Notes: generated from the sequence alone by a model not told the origin. Shown: positions 39,032 through 50,534, counted from the stretch's first letter. The stretch is DNA of 64,000 nucleotides from Azospirillum melinis (GCF_013340935.1 NZ_WHOS01000030.1:1-64000), one strand, 5' to 3'. Program-made: numbers and translations.

Positions 39032-40042
39032 ATGACCGTCAGAATTGGCATCATCGGCACCGGCGCCATCGGCCGCGACCATGCCCGGCGCATCGAGCAG
39101 GTGCTGGCCGGCGGCAAGATCGTCGCCCTGACCGATGTCAACCGCGAGTCCGCCGAGGCGGTGCGGGCCGACATCGCTCCCGATGCCGAGATCTTCCAGA
39201 CCGGCGAGGAATTGATCGCCTCGCCGCTGGTCGATGCGGTTCTTGTCACCTCCTGGGGCGCCAGCCACGAGCAGTATGTGCTGGCCGCCATCGCCGCCGG
39301 GAAGCCCTGCTTCTGCGAAAAGCCGCTCGCAACCACCGCCGACGGCGCCAGGCGCATCGTCGATGCCGAGGTGGCGCACGGCAGGCGTCTGGTCCAGGTC
39401 GGCTTCATGCGCCGCTACGATGCCGGCTACATCGCGCTGAAGGAGGCGGTGACCAGCCGCACCGGCGCGCCGATCATGGTCCACGCCGCCCACCGCAACC
39501 CGACGGTGCCCCAGCATTACCTCACGCCGATGGCGATCCACGACACGCTGATCCACGAGATCGACGTGTTCCGCTGGCTGCTGGACGACGATTACGTTTC
39601 CGCCCGCGTGATCTTCCCGCGCCGCGCCGCCCGCAGCCACGGCAAGCTGCGCGACCCGCAGGTCGTGCTGCTGGAGACGGCGAAGGGCGTCGTCATCGAC
39701 GTCGAGATCTTCGTGAACTGCCACTATGGCTACGACATCCAGTGCGAGGTGGTGGGCGAGGACGGCATCGCCCGCCTGCCGGAGCCGATGGCGGTGCAGA
39801 TGCGCCTGAACGCCAGCCTGCAGAACCCGATCCTGACCGATTGGAAGGATCGTTTCATCGCCTCCTACGACGTGGAGCTTCAGGACTTCCTGAAGGCCGC
39901 CGCCCAGGGCACAGCCACCGGCCCGACCTGCTGGGACGGCTATGTCGCCGCCATCACCTCGGACGCCTGCGTCACCGCGCAGGAACGCGAGGGCGAGGCC
40001 GTCGCCATCACGTTGCCCAGCCGTCCGGCGCTCTACAGCTGA
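39032..40042 (+). CDS. iolG: Inositol 2-dehydrogenase
   Basis: This 336-residue GFO/IDH/MocA-family enzyme oxidises myo-inositol to scyllo-inosose with NAD, the first step of inositol breakdown. The Rossmann motif GIIGTGAIGRDHA is at 6-18. The catalytic lysine K97 is in CEKPLA, and AIHDTLIHEIDVFRWLL carries the Asp/His that complete the active site. Position first in an operon with iolC, iolD, iolE, iolA and iolB makes the call firm, although the subfamily includes other sugar dehydrogenases. Confidence 0.93.
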   Translation: MTVRIGIIGTGAIGRDHARRIEQVLAGGKIVALTDVNRESAEAVRADIAPDAEIFQTGEELIASPLVDAVLVTSWGASHEQYVLAAIAAGKPCFCEKPLATTADGARRIVDAEVAHGRRLVQVGFMRRYDAGYIALKEAVTSRTGAPIMVHAAHRNPTVPQHYLTPMAIHDTLIHEIDVFRWLLDDDYVSARVIFPRRAARSHGKLRDPQVVLLETAKGVVIDVEIFVNCHYGYDIQCEVVGEDGIARLPEPMAVQMRLNASLQNPILTDWKDRFIASYDVELQDFLKAAAQGTATGPTCWDGYVAAITSDACVTAQEREGEAVAITLPSRPALYS

Positions 40043-40128
40043 CGGCCACCTGACCGGCGACACGGTTCCGCCGGTCCGTATCCATTGCCATCGCCAATCC
40101 GACGACCGGATTACAGCGGAGCAGACCC

Positions 40129-42069
40129 ATGCCAACTCAACGCGGTCAAACTGAGCGCGAACTCGACGTCATTTCCATCGGCCGCTCCTCCGTCGACCTC
40201 TATGGCGAACAGGTCGGTGGCCGGCTGGAGGACATGCAGAGCTTCGCCAAATATGTCGGCGGCTGCCCAACCAACATCGCGGTCGGGACATCGCGCCTCG
40301 GCCTGCGCTCCGCCTTGCTGACCCGCGTCGGCGACGAGCATATGGGGCGTTTCATCCGGGAACAGCTGGTCCGCGAAGGCGTCGACACCGGCTGCGTCAT
40401 CACCGATCCGGAACGGCTGACGGCCCTGGTCATCCTGGGCATCCGCGACAGGAAGACCTTCCCGCTGATTTTCTACCGCGAGAACTGCGCCGACATGGCG
40501 ATCTGCGAGGAGGATGTCCGGGAAGACTTCATCGCCTCGGCCAGGGCCGTGGTGGTCAGCGGCACCCATTTCTCCACCCCCACCACCGAAGCCGCCATGC
40601 GCAAGGCGATGCGGCTGGCTCGGGCGAGCGGCACCAAAGTGGTGTTCGACATCGATTACCGCCCAGTGCTGTGGAAGCTGACCGGTCACGGGCTGGGGGA
40701 GGAGCGCTTCGTCGCCGACGGCGGCGTCACCGCCCTGTTGCAGACCATCCTGCCCGGCTGCGACCTGATCGTCGGCACGGAAGAGGAGTTCCACATCGCC
40801 GGCGGCAGCACCGACACGCTGGCGGCGCTGCGCCGGGTCCGCGCGCTGACCGGCGCGACGCTGGTCTGCAAGCGCGGCCCGATGGGCTGCGTCGTGTTCC
40901 CCGGTGCCATTCCCGACAGCCTGGAACAGGGCATCCGCGGTCCCGGCTTCCCGGTCGAGGTCTACAATGTGCTGGGGGCGGGCGACGCCTTCATGTCGGG
41001 CTTCCTGCGAGGCTGGCTGCGCGACCATCCGCTGGAGGAGTGTTGCGCCTTCGCCAACGCCTGTGGCGCCTTCGCGGTGTCGCGCCACGGCTGCGCGCCC
41101 GCCATCCCGACCTGGACGGAGCTGTCCTGTTTCCTCGAAAACGGCAGCCCGACGCCGCGGCTGCGCGAGGATGCCCGCCTTTCGCACATCCACTGGGCGA
41201 CCACCCGCCGCCGCGACTGGCCGGAAGTGATGGCCTTCGCCATCGACCACCGTGCCCAGCTGGAGGCGATGGCGACACGGCTGGGCGCCGACCGGGCGCG
41301 GATCTCCGATTTCAAGCTGCTGGCCCTGCAGGCAGCACGGCGGGCCTGCGACGGCCGCGACGGCTTCGGCATGCTGCTGGACGGCATTCATGGCCAGGAC
41401 GCGCTGGACGCGCTGACCGGCACCGGCGCCTGGATCGGCCGCCCGGTGGAACTGCCGGGGTCGCGTCCGCTGCGTTTCGAGGGCGGACCCGATGTCGCCG
41501 TGACCATCCGCGAATGGCCGGCCGAGCATGTGGTGAAGTGCCTCGCCTTCTACCACCCGGACGACGAGGAAGCGCTGCGCACCGAGCAGGAGCAGCGGAT
41601 CCAGACCCTGTTCGCCGCCTGCCGCGCCACCGGCCACGAGCTTCTGCTGGAGATCATCCCGCCGCGCGGCATGCCGACCGGCGACGACACGATTTCCCGC
41701 GCGCTGGAGCGCTTCTATGGGCTCGGCATCCATCCCGACTGGTGGAAGCTGCCCTCGCCGGCCAGCCAGGGGGCCTGGAACAACATTGCCGGCACCATCG
41801 ACCGGCATGACCCGCTGTGCCGCGGCGTGCTGATCCTCGGCCTCGACGCGCCGGAGGAGGAGCTGAAGGCCGGGCTGGCGCTGGCCGCCCGCCAGCCGGT
41901 CTGCAAGGGCTTCGCCGTCGGCCGCACCCTGTTCGGCACCGCCGCCGAGGCGTGGCTCGCCGGCAGCATCGACGATGCGGCGGCGGTCGCGGCGATGGAG
42001 GCCGCCTATGGCCGGCTGATCGCCTTCTGGCAGGAACAGCGCAGCCGCCACGGCCGCAGCCCCGCCTGA
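40129..42069 (+). CDS. iolC: 5-dehydro-2-deoxygluconokinase fused to DUF2090 domain
   Basis: This 646-residue bifunctional-looking protein phosphorylates 5-keto-2-deoxygluconate in its N-terminal PfkB kinase half (about 15-330; ISIGRSSVDLYGEQVGG, YVGGCPTNIAVG, and the catalytic LGAGDAFMSGF near 283). The C-terminal half (about 340-646) is a DUF2090 domain, a TIM-barrel related to IolJ-type aldolases, and may carry out the next step, aldol cleavage. Such fusions are common in proteobacteria and no separate iolJ is present here. Symbol given for the kinase part. Confidence 0.93.
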   Translation: MPTQRGQTERELDVISIGRSSVDLYGEQVGGRLEDMQSFAKYVGGCPTNIAVGTSRLGLRSALLTRVGDEHMGRFIREQLVREGVDTGCVITDPERLTALVILGIRDRKTFPLIFYRENCADMAICEEDVREDFIASARAVVVSGTHFSTPTTEAAMRKAMRLARASGTKVVFDIDYRPVLWKLTGHGLGEERFVADGGVTALLQTILPGCDLIVGTEEEFHIAGGSTDTLAALRRVRALTGATLVCKRGPMGCVVFPGAIPDSLEQGIRGPGFPVEVYNVLGAGDAFMSGFLRGWLRDHPLEECCAFANACGAFAVSRHGCAPAIPTWTELSCFLENGSPTPRLREDARLSHIHWATTRRRDWPEVMAFAIDHRAQLEAMATRLGADRARISDFKLLALQAARRACDGRDGFGMLLDGIHGQDALDALTGTGAWIGRPVELPGSRPLRFEGGPDVAVTIREWPAEHVVKCLAFYHPDDEEALRTEQEQRIQTLFAACRATGHELLLEIIPPRGMPTGDDTISRALERFYGLGIHPDWWKLPSPASQGAWNNIAGTIDRHDPLCRGVLILGLDAPEEELKAGLALAARQPVCKGFAVGRTLFGTAAEAWLAGSIDDAAAVAAMEAAYGRLIAFWQEQRSRHGRSPA

Positions 42070-42128
42070 TCTTCAAGCCATCATCAAGAACAAGAGGGGC
42101 CGGACTGGCCCAGTAGGGAGAAGCCATC

Positions 42129-43976
42129 ATGGACAGCGTGCGCCTCACCGTCGCCCAGGCCGTCGTCCGTTATCTCAGCGCCCAGTATGTCGAGATCGAC
42201 GGCCAGGAACTGCCGCTGTTCGCCGGTGTCTGGGCGATCTTCGGCCACGGCAATGTGGCGGGCATGGGCGAGGCGCTGCATGCCGCCCGTGACCGGCTGC
42301 CGACCTACCGTGCCCACAACGAGCAGGGGATGGCGCACGCCGCCATCGCCTATGCCAAGGCGCAAGCGCGGCGACGCATGATGGCCTGCACCACCTCCAT
42401 CGGGCCGGGTGCGGTCAACATGGTGACGGCGGCGGCGCTGGCCTATGTCAACCGCCTGCCGGTGCTGCTGCTGCCGGGCGACGTCTTCGCCACCCGCGCT
42501 CCCGACCCGGTGTTGCAGCAGGTGGAGCGCTTCGAGGACGCCACTGTCAGCGCCAACGACTGCTTCCGCCCGGTGTCGCGCTTCTGGGACCGCATCACCC
42601 GAGCCGAACAGCTGATGCCCAGCCTGCGCCGCGCCATCCAGGTGCTGACCGACCCGGTGGAGTGCGGGCCGGTGACGCTCTGCCTGCCGCAGGACGTGCA
42701 GGCGGAAGCCCATGACTTCCCGGTCACTTTCTTCGAGCGGACCGTCCGCCGCACCCGCCGGCCGGAGCCCGACCGCGACGAGCTGGCCGCGGTGACGGCG
42801 GCCCTGCGAAACGCGAAGAAGCCGTTGATCGTTGCCGGCGGCGGCGTGTTCTACAGCGGCGCCTGCGATGCGCTGGCCGATTTCGCCAAGCGCCGCGGCA
42901 TCCCGGTGGCGGAAACCCAGGCCGGCAAGGGCGCCCTGGTCTGGGACCATCCCTGCAACGTCGGCGCCATCGGCGTCACCGGCTCCAGCGCCGCCAACGA
43001 ACTGGCGGCGGAGGCCGATCTGGTGCTGGCGGTCGGCACCCGGCTCGCCGACTTCACCACCGCCTCCTGGACGGTCTTCGCCAACCGCGGCGCCCGTCTC
43101 GCCGGGCTGAACGTCGCCGCCTTCGATGCGGTGAAGGGCGACGCCCTGCCGCTGGTTGCCGACGCGGCGCGCGGGCTGGCGGCCCTCGATGCCGGGCTCG
43201 GCGACTGGTCGGCGCCGCTGCCCTGGCAGTCTTTGGCGCAGGAGCGCACCGCCGTCTGGACCCGCATCGTCGACCGGGTGACCGCCGATGCCGGGCTCGA
43301 CCTGCCGACCGACGCCCAGGTGCTGGGGGCGGTCAACCGCGCCGCCGGCAGTGACGGCACCATCGTCTGCGCCGCCGGCGGCCTGCCGGGCGAGCTGCAC
43401 AAGCTGTGGCGCAGCGGCCGGCCCGGCGGCTACCATCTGGAATACGGCTTCTCCTGCATGGGCTACGAGATCGCCGGCGGGCTGGGCGTCAAGATGGCCT
43501 GCCCGGACCGCGAGACCTTCGTCATGGTCGGCGACGGCAGCTACATGATGCTGAATTCCGAGCTGGCCGTGTCGGTGGCGATGAAGCGCAAGCTGATCGT
43601 CGTCCTGCTCGACAATCGCGGCTACGGCTGCATCAACCGGCTGCAGAACGCCTGCGGCGGCGCGCCCTTCAACAATTTGCTGCGCGACACCCATTACGAG
43701 ACGGAGACCCTGCCCGACATCGACTTCGCCGGCCATCTGCGCGCGCTGGGTGCGGTGACCGAGACGGTGACGGGCATTGCCCAGTTGGAACAGGCGCTGG
43801 AACGCGCCAAGGCGTCCCCCGTCACCTATGCCATCGTCATCGACACCGACCCGCTGCCCTCGACCAAAGAGGGCGGGGCGTGGTGGGACGTGCCGGTGCC
43901 GGAACTCTCGACCCGTCCGGAGGTCGCGGCGGCCCGTGAACGCTACGTCGCCCACAAGGCCCGCCAGCGCCGCTGA
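42129..43976 (+). CDS. iolD: 3D-(3,5/4)-trihydroxycyclohexane-1,2-dione hydrolase
   Basis: This 615-residue ThDP-dependent enzyme opens the inositol ring by hydrolysing the trione to 5-deoxy-glucuronate. The N-terminal part includes AHNEQGMAHAAIAYAKA with the catalytic Glu, and the C-terminal ThDP/Mg site reads MVGDGSYMMLN, then 27 residues later LDNRGYGCINRLQ. The length fits IolD (about 610-640). The ATG follows the IolC stop by 59 bp. It is the third gene of the operon. Confidence 0.93.
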   Translation: MDSVRLTVAQAVVRYLSAQYVEIDGQELPLFAGVWAIFGHGNVAGMGEALHAARDRLPTYRAHNEQGMAHAAIAYAKAQARRRMMACTTSIGPGAVNMVTAAALAYVNRLPVLLLPGDVFATRAPDPVLQQVERFEDATVSANDCFRPVSRFWDRITRAEQLMPSLRRAIQVLTDPVECGPVTLCLPQDVQAEAHDFPVTFFERTVRRTRRPEPDRDELAAVTAALRNAKKPLIVAGGGVFYSGACDALADFAKRRGIPVAETQAGKGALVWDHPCNVGAIGVTGSSAANELAAEADLVLAVGTRLADFTTASWTVFANRGARLAGLNVAAFDAVKGDALPLVADAARGLAALDAGLGDWSAPLPWQSLAQERTAVWTRIVDRVTADAGLDLPTDAQVLGAVNRAAGSDGTIVCAAGGLPGELHKLWRSGRPGGYHLEYGFSCMGYEIAGGLGVKMACPDRETFVMVGDGSYMMLNSELAVSVAMKRKLIVVLLDNRGYGCINRLQNACGGAPFNNLLRDTHYETETLPDIDFAGHLRALGAVTETVTGIAQLEQALERAKASPVTYAIVIDTDPLPSTKEGGAWWDVPVPELSTRPEVAAARERYVAHKARQRR

Positions 43977-44031
43977 CCGCGCCCCTCCTCCCCAATTCCA
44001 CCATCTTCTTCCGTCTTGGGAGCATCCGATC

Positions 44032-44922
44032 ATGACCGTTCGTCTCGGCGTCAACCCGATCGCCTGGAGCAACGACGATATGCTTGAGCTGGGCGGGGCG
44101 ACGCCGCTGGAGCAGTGCCTTGCCGAAGGGCGCGAGGCCGGTTTCCAGGGCTTCGAGCTTGGCAACAAATTCCCGCGCGATGCCGCCGTGCTGCGCCCGA
44201 TCCTCGACGGTTACGGCCTGTCTCTGGTGTCCGGCTGGTACAGCGCCGGCCTGCTGGAGCGCAGCGTCGCCGAGGAGATCGAGGCGGTGCAGCCGCACCT
44301 GCAGCTGCTGAAGGCGATGGGCTGCCCGGTGATGGTGGTGGCCGAGACGACCGGCTGCGTCCATGGTTCCCGCGGCACGCCGCTCTCCCAGCGCCCGACG
44401 CTGGAGTCCGGCCAGTGGGCGGAGTTCGGCCGCCGCATGGTGGAGTTCGGCGACTATTTGCGCGACCAGGGCACGCCGCTCGCCTACCACTACCACATGG
44501 GCACGGTGGTGGAGACGCCCGACGAGATCGACCGCTTCGCCGAAGTCACCGGCGACAGCGTCGGCATCCTGCTCGACACCGGCCACCTGACCTTCGCCGG
44601 CGGCAACCCGCTGGACCTGATCGCCAAATGGGGCCGCCGCATCAACCACGTCCATTGCAAGGACGTGCGCGCCGACGTGCTGAAGCGGGCCAGGGCGACC
44701 GACAGCAGCTTCCTCGACGCCGTCATCGACGGGGTGTTCACCGTGCCGGGCGACGGCTGCGTCGATTTCCCCGCCGTGGTGAAGGCGCTGAAGGACGCGG
44801 ACTATCGCGGCCGGTGGCTAGTGATCGAGGCGGAGCAGGACCCCGCCAAGGCCCATCCCCTGACCTACGTCACCAAGGGCCGCCAGCATCTGAGCGCGCT
44901 CGTCGCAGAATACGGCCTGTGA
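44032..44922 (+). CDS. iolE: Myo-inosose-2 dehydratase
   Basis: This 296-residue TIM-barrel metal enzyme removes water from scyllo-inosose. The family start RLGVNPIAWSNDDMLELGG and blocks GFQGFELGNKFPRD, YHYHMGTVVETPDEIDRF, LLDTGHLTFAGG and VHCKDVRADVL are all present. Glu, Asp and His residues in these blocks form the metal site of the family. ATG 44032 has GGGAG about 11 bases upstream. It lies between iolD and iolA, as expected for the pathway. Confidence 0.94.
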   Translation: MTVRLGVNPIAWSNDDMLELGGATPLEQCLAEGREAGFQGFELGNKFPRDAAVLRPILDGYGLSLVSGWYSAGLLERSVAEEIEAVQPHLQLLKAMGCPVMVVAETTGCVHGSRGTPLSQRPTLESGQWAEFGRRMVEFGDYLRDQGTPLAYHYHMGTVVETPDEIDRFAEVTGDSVGILLDTGHLTFAGGNPLDLIAKWGRRINHVHCKDVRADVLKRARATDSSFLDAVIDGVFTVPGDGCVDFPAVVKALKDADYRGRWLVIEAEQDPAKAHPLTYVTKGRQHLSALVAEYGL

Positions 44923-44930
44923 GCATCCAA

Positions 44931-46436
<1,506 letters not shown>

Positions 46437-46538
46437 GCGGGAACGTATGATCCTTCATTGTCCGCGCCTGATTCCAACACGGCTTCGCCAGGGGGCGGAG
46501 ACGCATCGCAAGACCATCCGGCACCACAGAGGGCGACC

Positions 46539-47348
46539 ATGAGCAAGCTGCTGCTGCGCAACCACGCACCGGACCCGGCCGGCCGGGTGCACCATGTCAC
46601 GCCCGAATCGGCGGGCTGGTCGTGCATCGGGTTCGACCTCTACCGCCTGGAGGAGGGGATGACCGTTTCCGGCGAGGATGCGGACCGCGAGACCTGTCTG
46701 GTCTTCGTCGCCGGGCGCGGCGCGGCGATGGCCGGCGACCGGGAATGGGCGGAGCTTGGCGACCGCATGTCGCCCTTCGAGGACAAGCGGCCCTACGCGA
46801 TCTACCTGCCGCAGGGCACGCCGTGGCGGGTGCGGGCCACCACCGCGTTGGAACTGGCGGTCTGCACCGCGCCCGGCCTGAACGGCGGGCTGCCGGTGCG
46901 GCTGATCCGTCCGGAGGATGTCGGCGCCTCGGTCCGCGGGCAGGGCAGCAATACCCGCCATGTCTTTGATATCCTGCCCGAATCGCAGCCGGCCGACAGT
47001 CTTCTGGTGGTGGAGGTCATCACGCCGGCCGGCAACTGGTCCAGCTATCCGCCGCACAAGCACGACAGCGACGACGGCACGGCGGAAACCCAGCTGGAGG
47101 AGACCTATTACCACCGCATCGACCCGCCGCAGGGCTTCGCCTTCCAGCGCGTCTATACCGACGACCGCTCGCTGGACGAGGCGATGGCGGTGGAAAACGG
47201 CGACCTCGTCATGGTCCCGCGCGGCTACCACCCGGTCGGCGCCGCCCACGGCTACACCGGCTATTACCTGAACGTGATGGCCGGCCCCCGCCGCGCCTGG
47301 CATTTCAACACCGCCCCGGAACACCGCTGGCTGCTGGCTCCGGTCTGA
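46539..47348 (+). CDS. iolB: 5-deoxy-glucuronate isomerase
   Basis: This 269-residue double-cupin protein isomerises 5-deoxy-glucuronate to 5-keto-2-deoxygluconate. ATG 46539 follows GAGGGCGACC. The C-terminal cupin metal site is seen in NWSSYPPHKHDSDD with EETYYHRIDPPQGF, then YHPVGAAHGYTGYYLNVMAG. It is the last gene of the iol operon and is followed 30 bp later by a strong terminator. Confidence 0.94.
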   Translation: MSKLLLRNHAPDPAGRVHHVTPESAGWSCIGFDLYRLEEGMTVSGEDADRETCLVFVAGRGAAMAGDREWAELGDRMSPFEDKRPYAIYLPQGTPWRVRATTALELAVCTAPGLNGGLPVRLIRPEDVGASVRGQGSNTRHVFDILPESQPADSLLVVEVITPAGNWSSYPPHKHDSDDGTAETQLEETYYHRIDPPQGFAFQRVYTDDRSLDEAMAVENGDLVMVPRGYHPVGAAHGYTGYYLNVMAGPRRAWHFNTAPEHRWLLAPV

Positions 47349-47377
47349 CCGGGGGCCGCGGTCAAGGTCCCAGCAAA

Positions 47378-47417
47378 GGAAAGGCCCCCGTCCGGTACCT
47401 CGGACGGGGGCCTTTCC
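47378..47417 (+). terminator. Strong intrinsic terminator after the iol operon
   Basis: A perfect 17-bp stem with arms 47378-47394 and 47401-47417 and a six-base loop (GTACCT). The stem starts GGAAAGG and ends CCTTTCC. The base of the stem is A/T-rich (AAA against TTT), so it can act in both directions, also ending the - strand gene at 47480. Confidence 0.85.
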
Positions 47418-47479
47418 ATGGGAGGCAACCTGCCATCGGACCTTGCGGACCTTGCCGGCCGGCGGCGGTGTGTTTCGCC

Positions 47480-47725
47480 TCAGAGGTCGCCGAGCGACCG
47501 GTCGATCTCCCACACCAGCCGGTCGGCCAGCTTGATCGAGCGGGCAAGGTCGGCGGGGCACATCCCCAGGCCGGGATCCTCGACCACCGGGAAGCTCTCC
47601 GCCTTGTCGATTCCCAGGCCCTTCGCGGTGACCAGCACCTCGTAGCTGCGGTTGTCCTCGTTGAACAGGCATTCGGTCTCGAAGCCGCGGGCATCGCTTT
47701 CGGCCCACATGATCGCTTTGCTCAT
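47480..47725 (-). CDS. Small protein downstream of adhE, function unknown
   Basis: This 81-residue soluble acidic protein starts at ATG 47725, 28 bases after the adhE stop, on the same strand, with a weak AGGA upstream. No signal, membrane segment or known motif is seen. Sequence landmarks are MSKAIMWAESDARGFETECL and a single-cysteine GLGMCPADLARSIKLADRL. Codon use agrees with real coding. Position suggests a role tied to AdhE, perhaps as assembly or regulatory factor, but this is a guess from linkage only. Confidence 0.65.
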   Translation of the reverse strand: MSKAIMWAESDARGFETECLFNEDNRSYEVLVTAKGLGIDKAESFPVVEDPGLGMCPADLARSIKLADRLVWEIDRSLGDL

Positions 47726-47753
47726 GGTCTCGTATCCTGACGTAAGGGTTTCG

Positions 47754-50438
47754 TTACTTGGCGAGCGCCGCGTCCTTGCGGGCGGCGGACTTGCCGGCAG
47801 GTTTGACCTCGACCGGTGCGGCGTCCTGGGCCGACGGCTCGACATAGGCGCGGCCATAGTAGCTGTCGACCAGCAGCTGCCTGATCTCGGCGACCAGCGG
47901 ATAGCGCGGGTTGGCGCCGGTGCACTGGTCGTCGAAGGCCGCTTCGGCTATCGCATCGACCCGCGCCAGGAAGGCCGCCTCCGGCACCCCCGCCGCCTGG
48001 ATCGAGGCCGGGATCTCCAGCGCCCGCTTCAACTCCTCCACCCAGGCAATCAGCTTCTCGACCCGCTCATGGTCGCGGCTGCCGCCCAGCTCCAGATGCC
48101 GGGCGATCTGTGCATAGCGCGCCACGCCCTTGGGACGGTCGTACTGGCTGAACGCCGTCTGCTTGGTCGGGATGTCCGCCGCGTTGTAGCGGATCACGTT
48201 GGCGATCAGCAGCGCGTTGGCGATGCCGTGCGGGATGTGGAACTCCGCCCCCAGCTTGTGCGCCATCGAATGGCACACGCCGAGGAAGGCGTTGGCAAAC
48301 GCGATGCCGGCCAGCGTCGCCGCGTTGTGCACCAGCTCCCGCGCCTTCGGATCCTGGCACCCGTTGCGGTAGGCCGAGGGCAGGTTCTCCTTCAGGAGCT
48401 TCAGCGCCTGCAAGGCCTGACCGCCGGAATATTCGTTCGCCACCACCGAGACGTAAGCCTCCAGCGCATGGGTCACCGCGTCGATGCCGCCCGCCGCCGT
48501 CAGGCCCTTGGGCATGTCCATCACGAGGTTGGCGTCGACGATCGCCATGCTCGGCGTCAGCTCGTAATCGGCGATCGGATACTTGGTTCCGGTGCGCTCG
48601 TCGGTCACCACCGCGAAGGGCGTCACCTCCGATCCCGTGCCGGACGTGGTCGGCACCGCCACCAGCTGCGCCTTCACGCCGAGCTTGGGGAAGGTGTAGA
48701 TGCGCTTGCGGATGTCCATGAAGCGCAGCGCAAGATCCTCGAACGCCACCTCGGGCGCCTCGTACATCACCCAGATGATCTTGGCCGCGTCCATCGGCGA
48801 GCCGCCGCCCAGCGCCAGGATCACGTCGGGCTGGAAGGCGTTGGCGAGCGCCACCCCCTTGCGCACCACTGCCAGCGTCGGGTCGGCGCTGACCTCGAAG
48901 AAGGTCTCGACCTCCAGCCCCAGCGACTTCAGCACGCGGACGCTGTCGGTGACATGGCCGTTCTCGAACAGGAAGCGGTCGGTGACGATCAGGCAGCGCT
49001 TCTTCCCGCGCAGCTCCTCCAGCGCGAAGGGCAGGCAGCCGCGGCGGAAATAGATCGACTTGGGCAGCTTGTGCCACAGCATGTTCTCGGCCCGCTTGGC
49101 CACCGTCTTCCTGTTGATCAGGTGCTGCGGCCCGACATTCTCCGAGATCGAGTTGCCGCCCCACGAGCCGCAGCCCAGCGTCAGCGAGGGGGCGAGGCGG
49201 AAGTTGTAGAGGTCGCCGATGCCGCCATGGGACGACGGCGTGTTGATCAGGATGCGGGCGGTCTTCATCCTGTCGCCGAAATGGCGGATGCGCCCGGCCT
49301 GCCGGTCCTGGTCGGTGTAGAGTGCGGAGGTGTGGCCGATGCCGCCGAGCGCCACCAGGGCGGCGGCCTTGTCGCAGGCCTCCATGAAGTCCTTGGCGCG
49401 GTAGAGCGCCAGGGTCGGCGACAGCTTCTCGTGGGCGAAGGGTTCGCTGTCGTCGATGTCGGTGACTTCGGCGATCAGCACCTTGGTGGCGAGCGGCACG
49501 TTCAGGCCGGCCATGGCGGCGATGGCGTGGGCGGGCTGGCCGACGATGTCGGCATTGAGATGGCCGTCGGTCAGCAGCACCTTGCGCACGGCGTCGGCCT
49601 CGCGGGGCGACAGGATGTAGCCGCCATGATGGGCGAAGCGGTCGCGCACCGCGTCATAGACGGCATCGACCACCACCGCCGACTGTTCGGACGCGCAGAC
49701 CACGCCGTTGTCGAAGGTCTTGGACATCAGGATGGAGGCGACGGCGCGCTTGATGTCGGCGAACTCGTCGATGACGGCGGGGGTGTTGCCGGCGCCGACG
49801 CCGATGGCAGGCTTGCCCGACGAGTAGGCGGCCTTGACCATCCCCGGCCCGCCGGTGGCAAGGATCAGGTTGATGTCCGGGTGGTGCATGACGGCGTTGG
49901 AGAGCTCCAGCGAGGGCTCGTCGATCCAGCCGATGATGTCATCGGGGGCGCCGGCCTCGACCGCGGCGGCGAGCACGAGGCGGGCGGCCTCGCAGGTCGA
50001 TCTGCGGGCGCGGGGATGGGGGGAGAGCACCAGGCCGTTGCGGGTCTTCAGCGCGATCAGCGCCTTGAAGATGGCGGTGGAGGTCGGGTTGGTGGTGGGG
50101 ACGATGCCGCAGATCAGGCCGACCGGCTCGGCGATGGTGAGGATGCCGGCGTCGTTGTCTTCCGACAGGACGCCGCAGGTCTTGTCATCCTTGTACTTGT
50201 TGTAGATGTATTCGGCGGCGAAGTGGTTCTTGATGACCTTGTCTTCCATGACGCCCATGCCGGTCTCCGCCACCGCCATCCTGGCGAGCGGGATGCGGGC
50301 GTTGGCGGCGGCCAGAGCCGCGCTGCGGAAGATCAGGTCGACCTTCTCCTGCGGATAGTCGGCGAAGCGCGCCTGCGCCGCCTTAACCCGCGCGATCAGG
50401 GCGTTCAGGTCGGAAAGGGTTTTAACGGTCGTGACCAT
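47754..50438 (-). CDS. adhE: Bifunctional acetaldehyde-CoA/alcohol dehydrogenase
   Basis: This 894-residue two-domain enzyme reduces acetyl-CoA to ethanol by way of acetaldehyde. The N-terminal aldehyde dehydrogenase half (about 1-450) has catalytic Cys248 (FDNGVVCASEQS), at almost the Escherichia coli position. The C-terminal iron-dependent alcohol dehydrogenase half has GGGSPMDAAK and the metal-binding HSMAHKLGAEFHIPHG. ATG 50438 is used. It is unusual in a largely respiratory alphaproteobacterium, and its upstream region holds an FNR-like box and paired dyads, pointing to low-oxygen control. Confidence 0.96.
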   Translation of the reverse strand: MVTTVKTLSDLNALIARVKAAQARFADYPQEKVDLIFRSAALAAANARIPLARMAVAETGMGVMEDKVIKNHFAAEYIYNKYKDDKTCGVLSEDNDAGILTIAEPVGLICGIVPTTNPTSTAIFKALIALKTRNGLVLSPHPRARRSTCEAARLVLAAAVEAGAPDDIIGWIDEPSLELSNAVMHHPDINLILATGGPGMVKAAYSSGKPAIGVGAGNTPAVIDEFADIKRAVASILMSKTFDNGVVCASEQSAVVVDAVYDAVRDRFAHHGGYILSPREADAVRKVLLTDGHLNADIVGQPAHAIAAMAGLNVPLATKVLIAEVTDIDDSEPFAHEKLSPTLALYRAKDFMEACDKAAALVALGGIGHTSALYTDQDRQAGRIRHFGDRMKTARILINTPSSHGGIGDLYNFRLAPSLTLGCGSWGGNSISENVGPQHLINRKTVAKRAENMLWHKLPKSIYFRRGCLPFALEELRGKKRCLIVTDRFLFENGHVTDSVRVLKSLGLEVETFFEVSADPTLAVVRKGVALANAFQPDVILALGGGSPMDAAKIIWVMYEAPEVAFEDLALRFMDIRKRIYTFPKLGVKAQLVAVPTTSGTGSEVTPFAVVTDERTGTKYPIADYELTPSMAIVDANLVMDMPKGLTAAGGIDAVTHALEAYVSVVANEYSGGQALQALKLLKENLPSAYRNGCQDPKARELVHNAATLAGIAFANAFLGVCHSMAHKLGAEFHIPHGIANALLIANVIRYNAADIPTKQTAFSQYDRPKGVARYAQIARHLELGGSRDHERVEKLIAWVEELKRALEIPASIQAAGVPEAAFLARVDAIAEAAFDDQCTGANPRYPLVAEIRQLLVDSYYGRAYVEPSAQDAAPVEVKPAGKSAARKDAALAK

Positions 50439-50519
50439 GATCGGGCGTCTCCCGTCGGGTGTCGCCAAAGGGCCGGTTTCCCGGCCTGGAACCCCCGAAT
50501 CTCTCGGTTCCATGCAGTA

Positions 50520-50534
50520 TGTAGGAAACCTACA
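50520..50534. promoter_or_regulatory. Dyad TGTAG-N5-CTACA, copy 1, upstream of adhE
   Basis: TGTAGGAAACCTACA, a perfect 15-base dyad 82 bp upstream of the adhE ATG. A second copy with different central bases lies at 50683-50697. Shared half-sites with variable centre indicate a protein operator. The regulator is not known. Confidence 0.6.
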
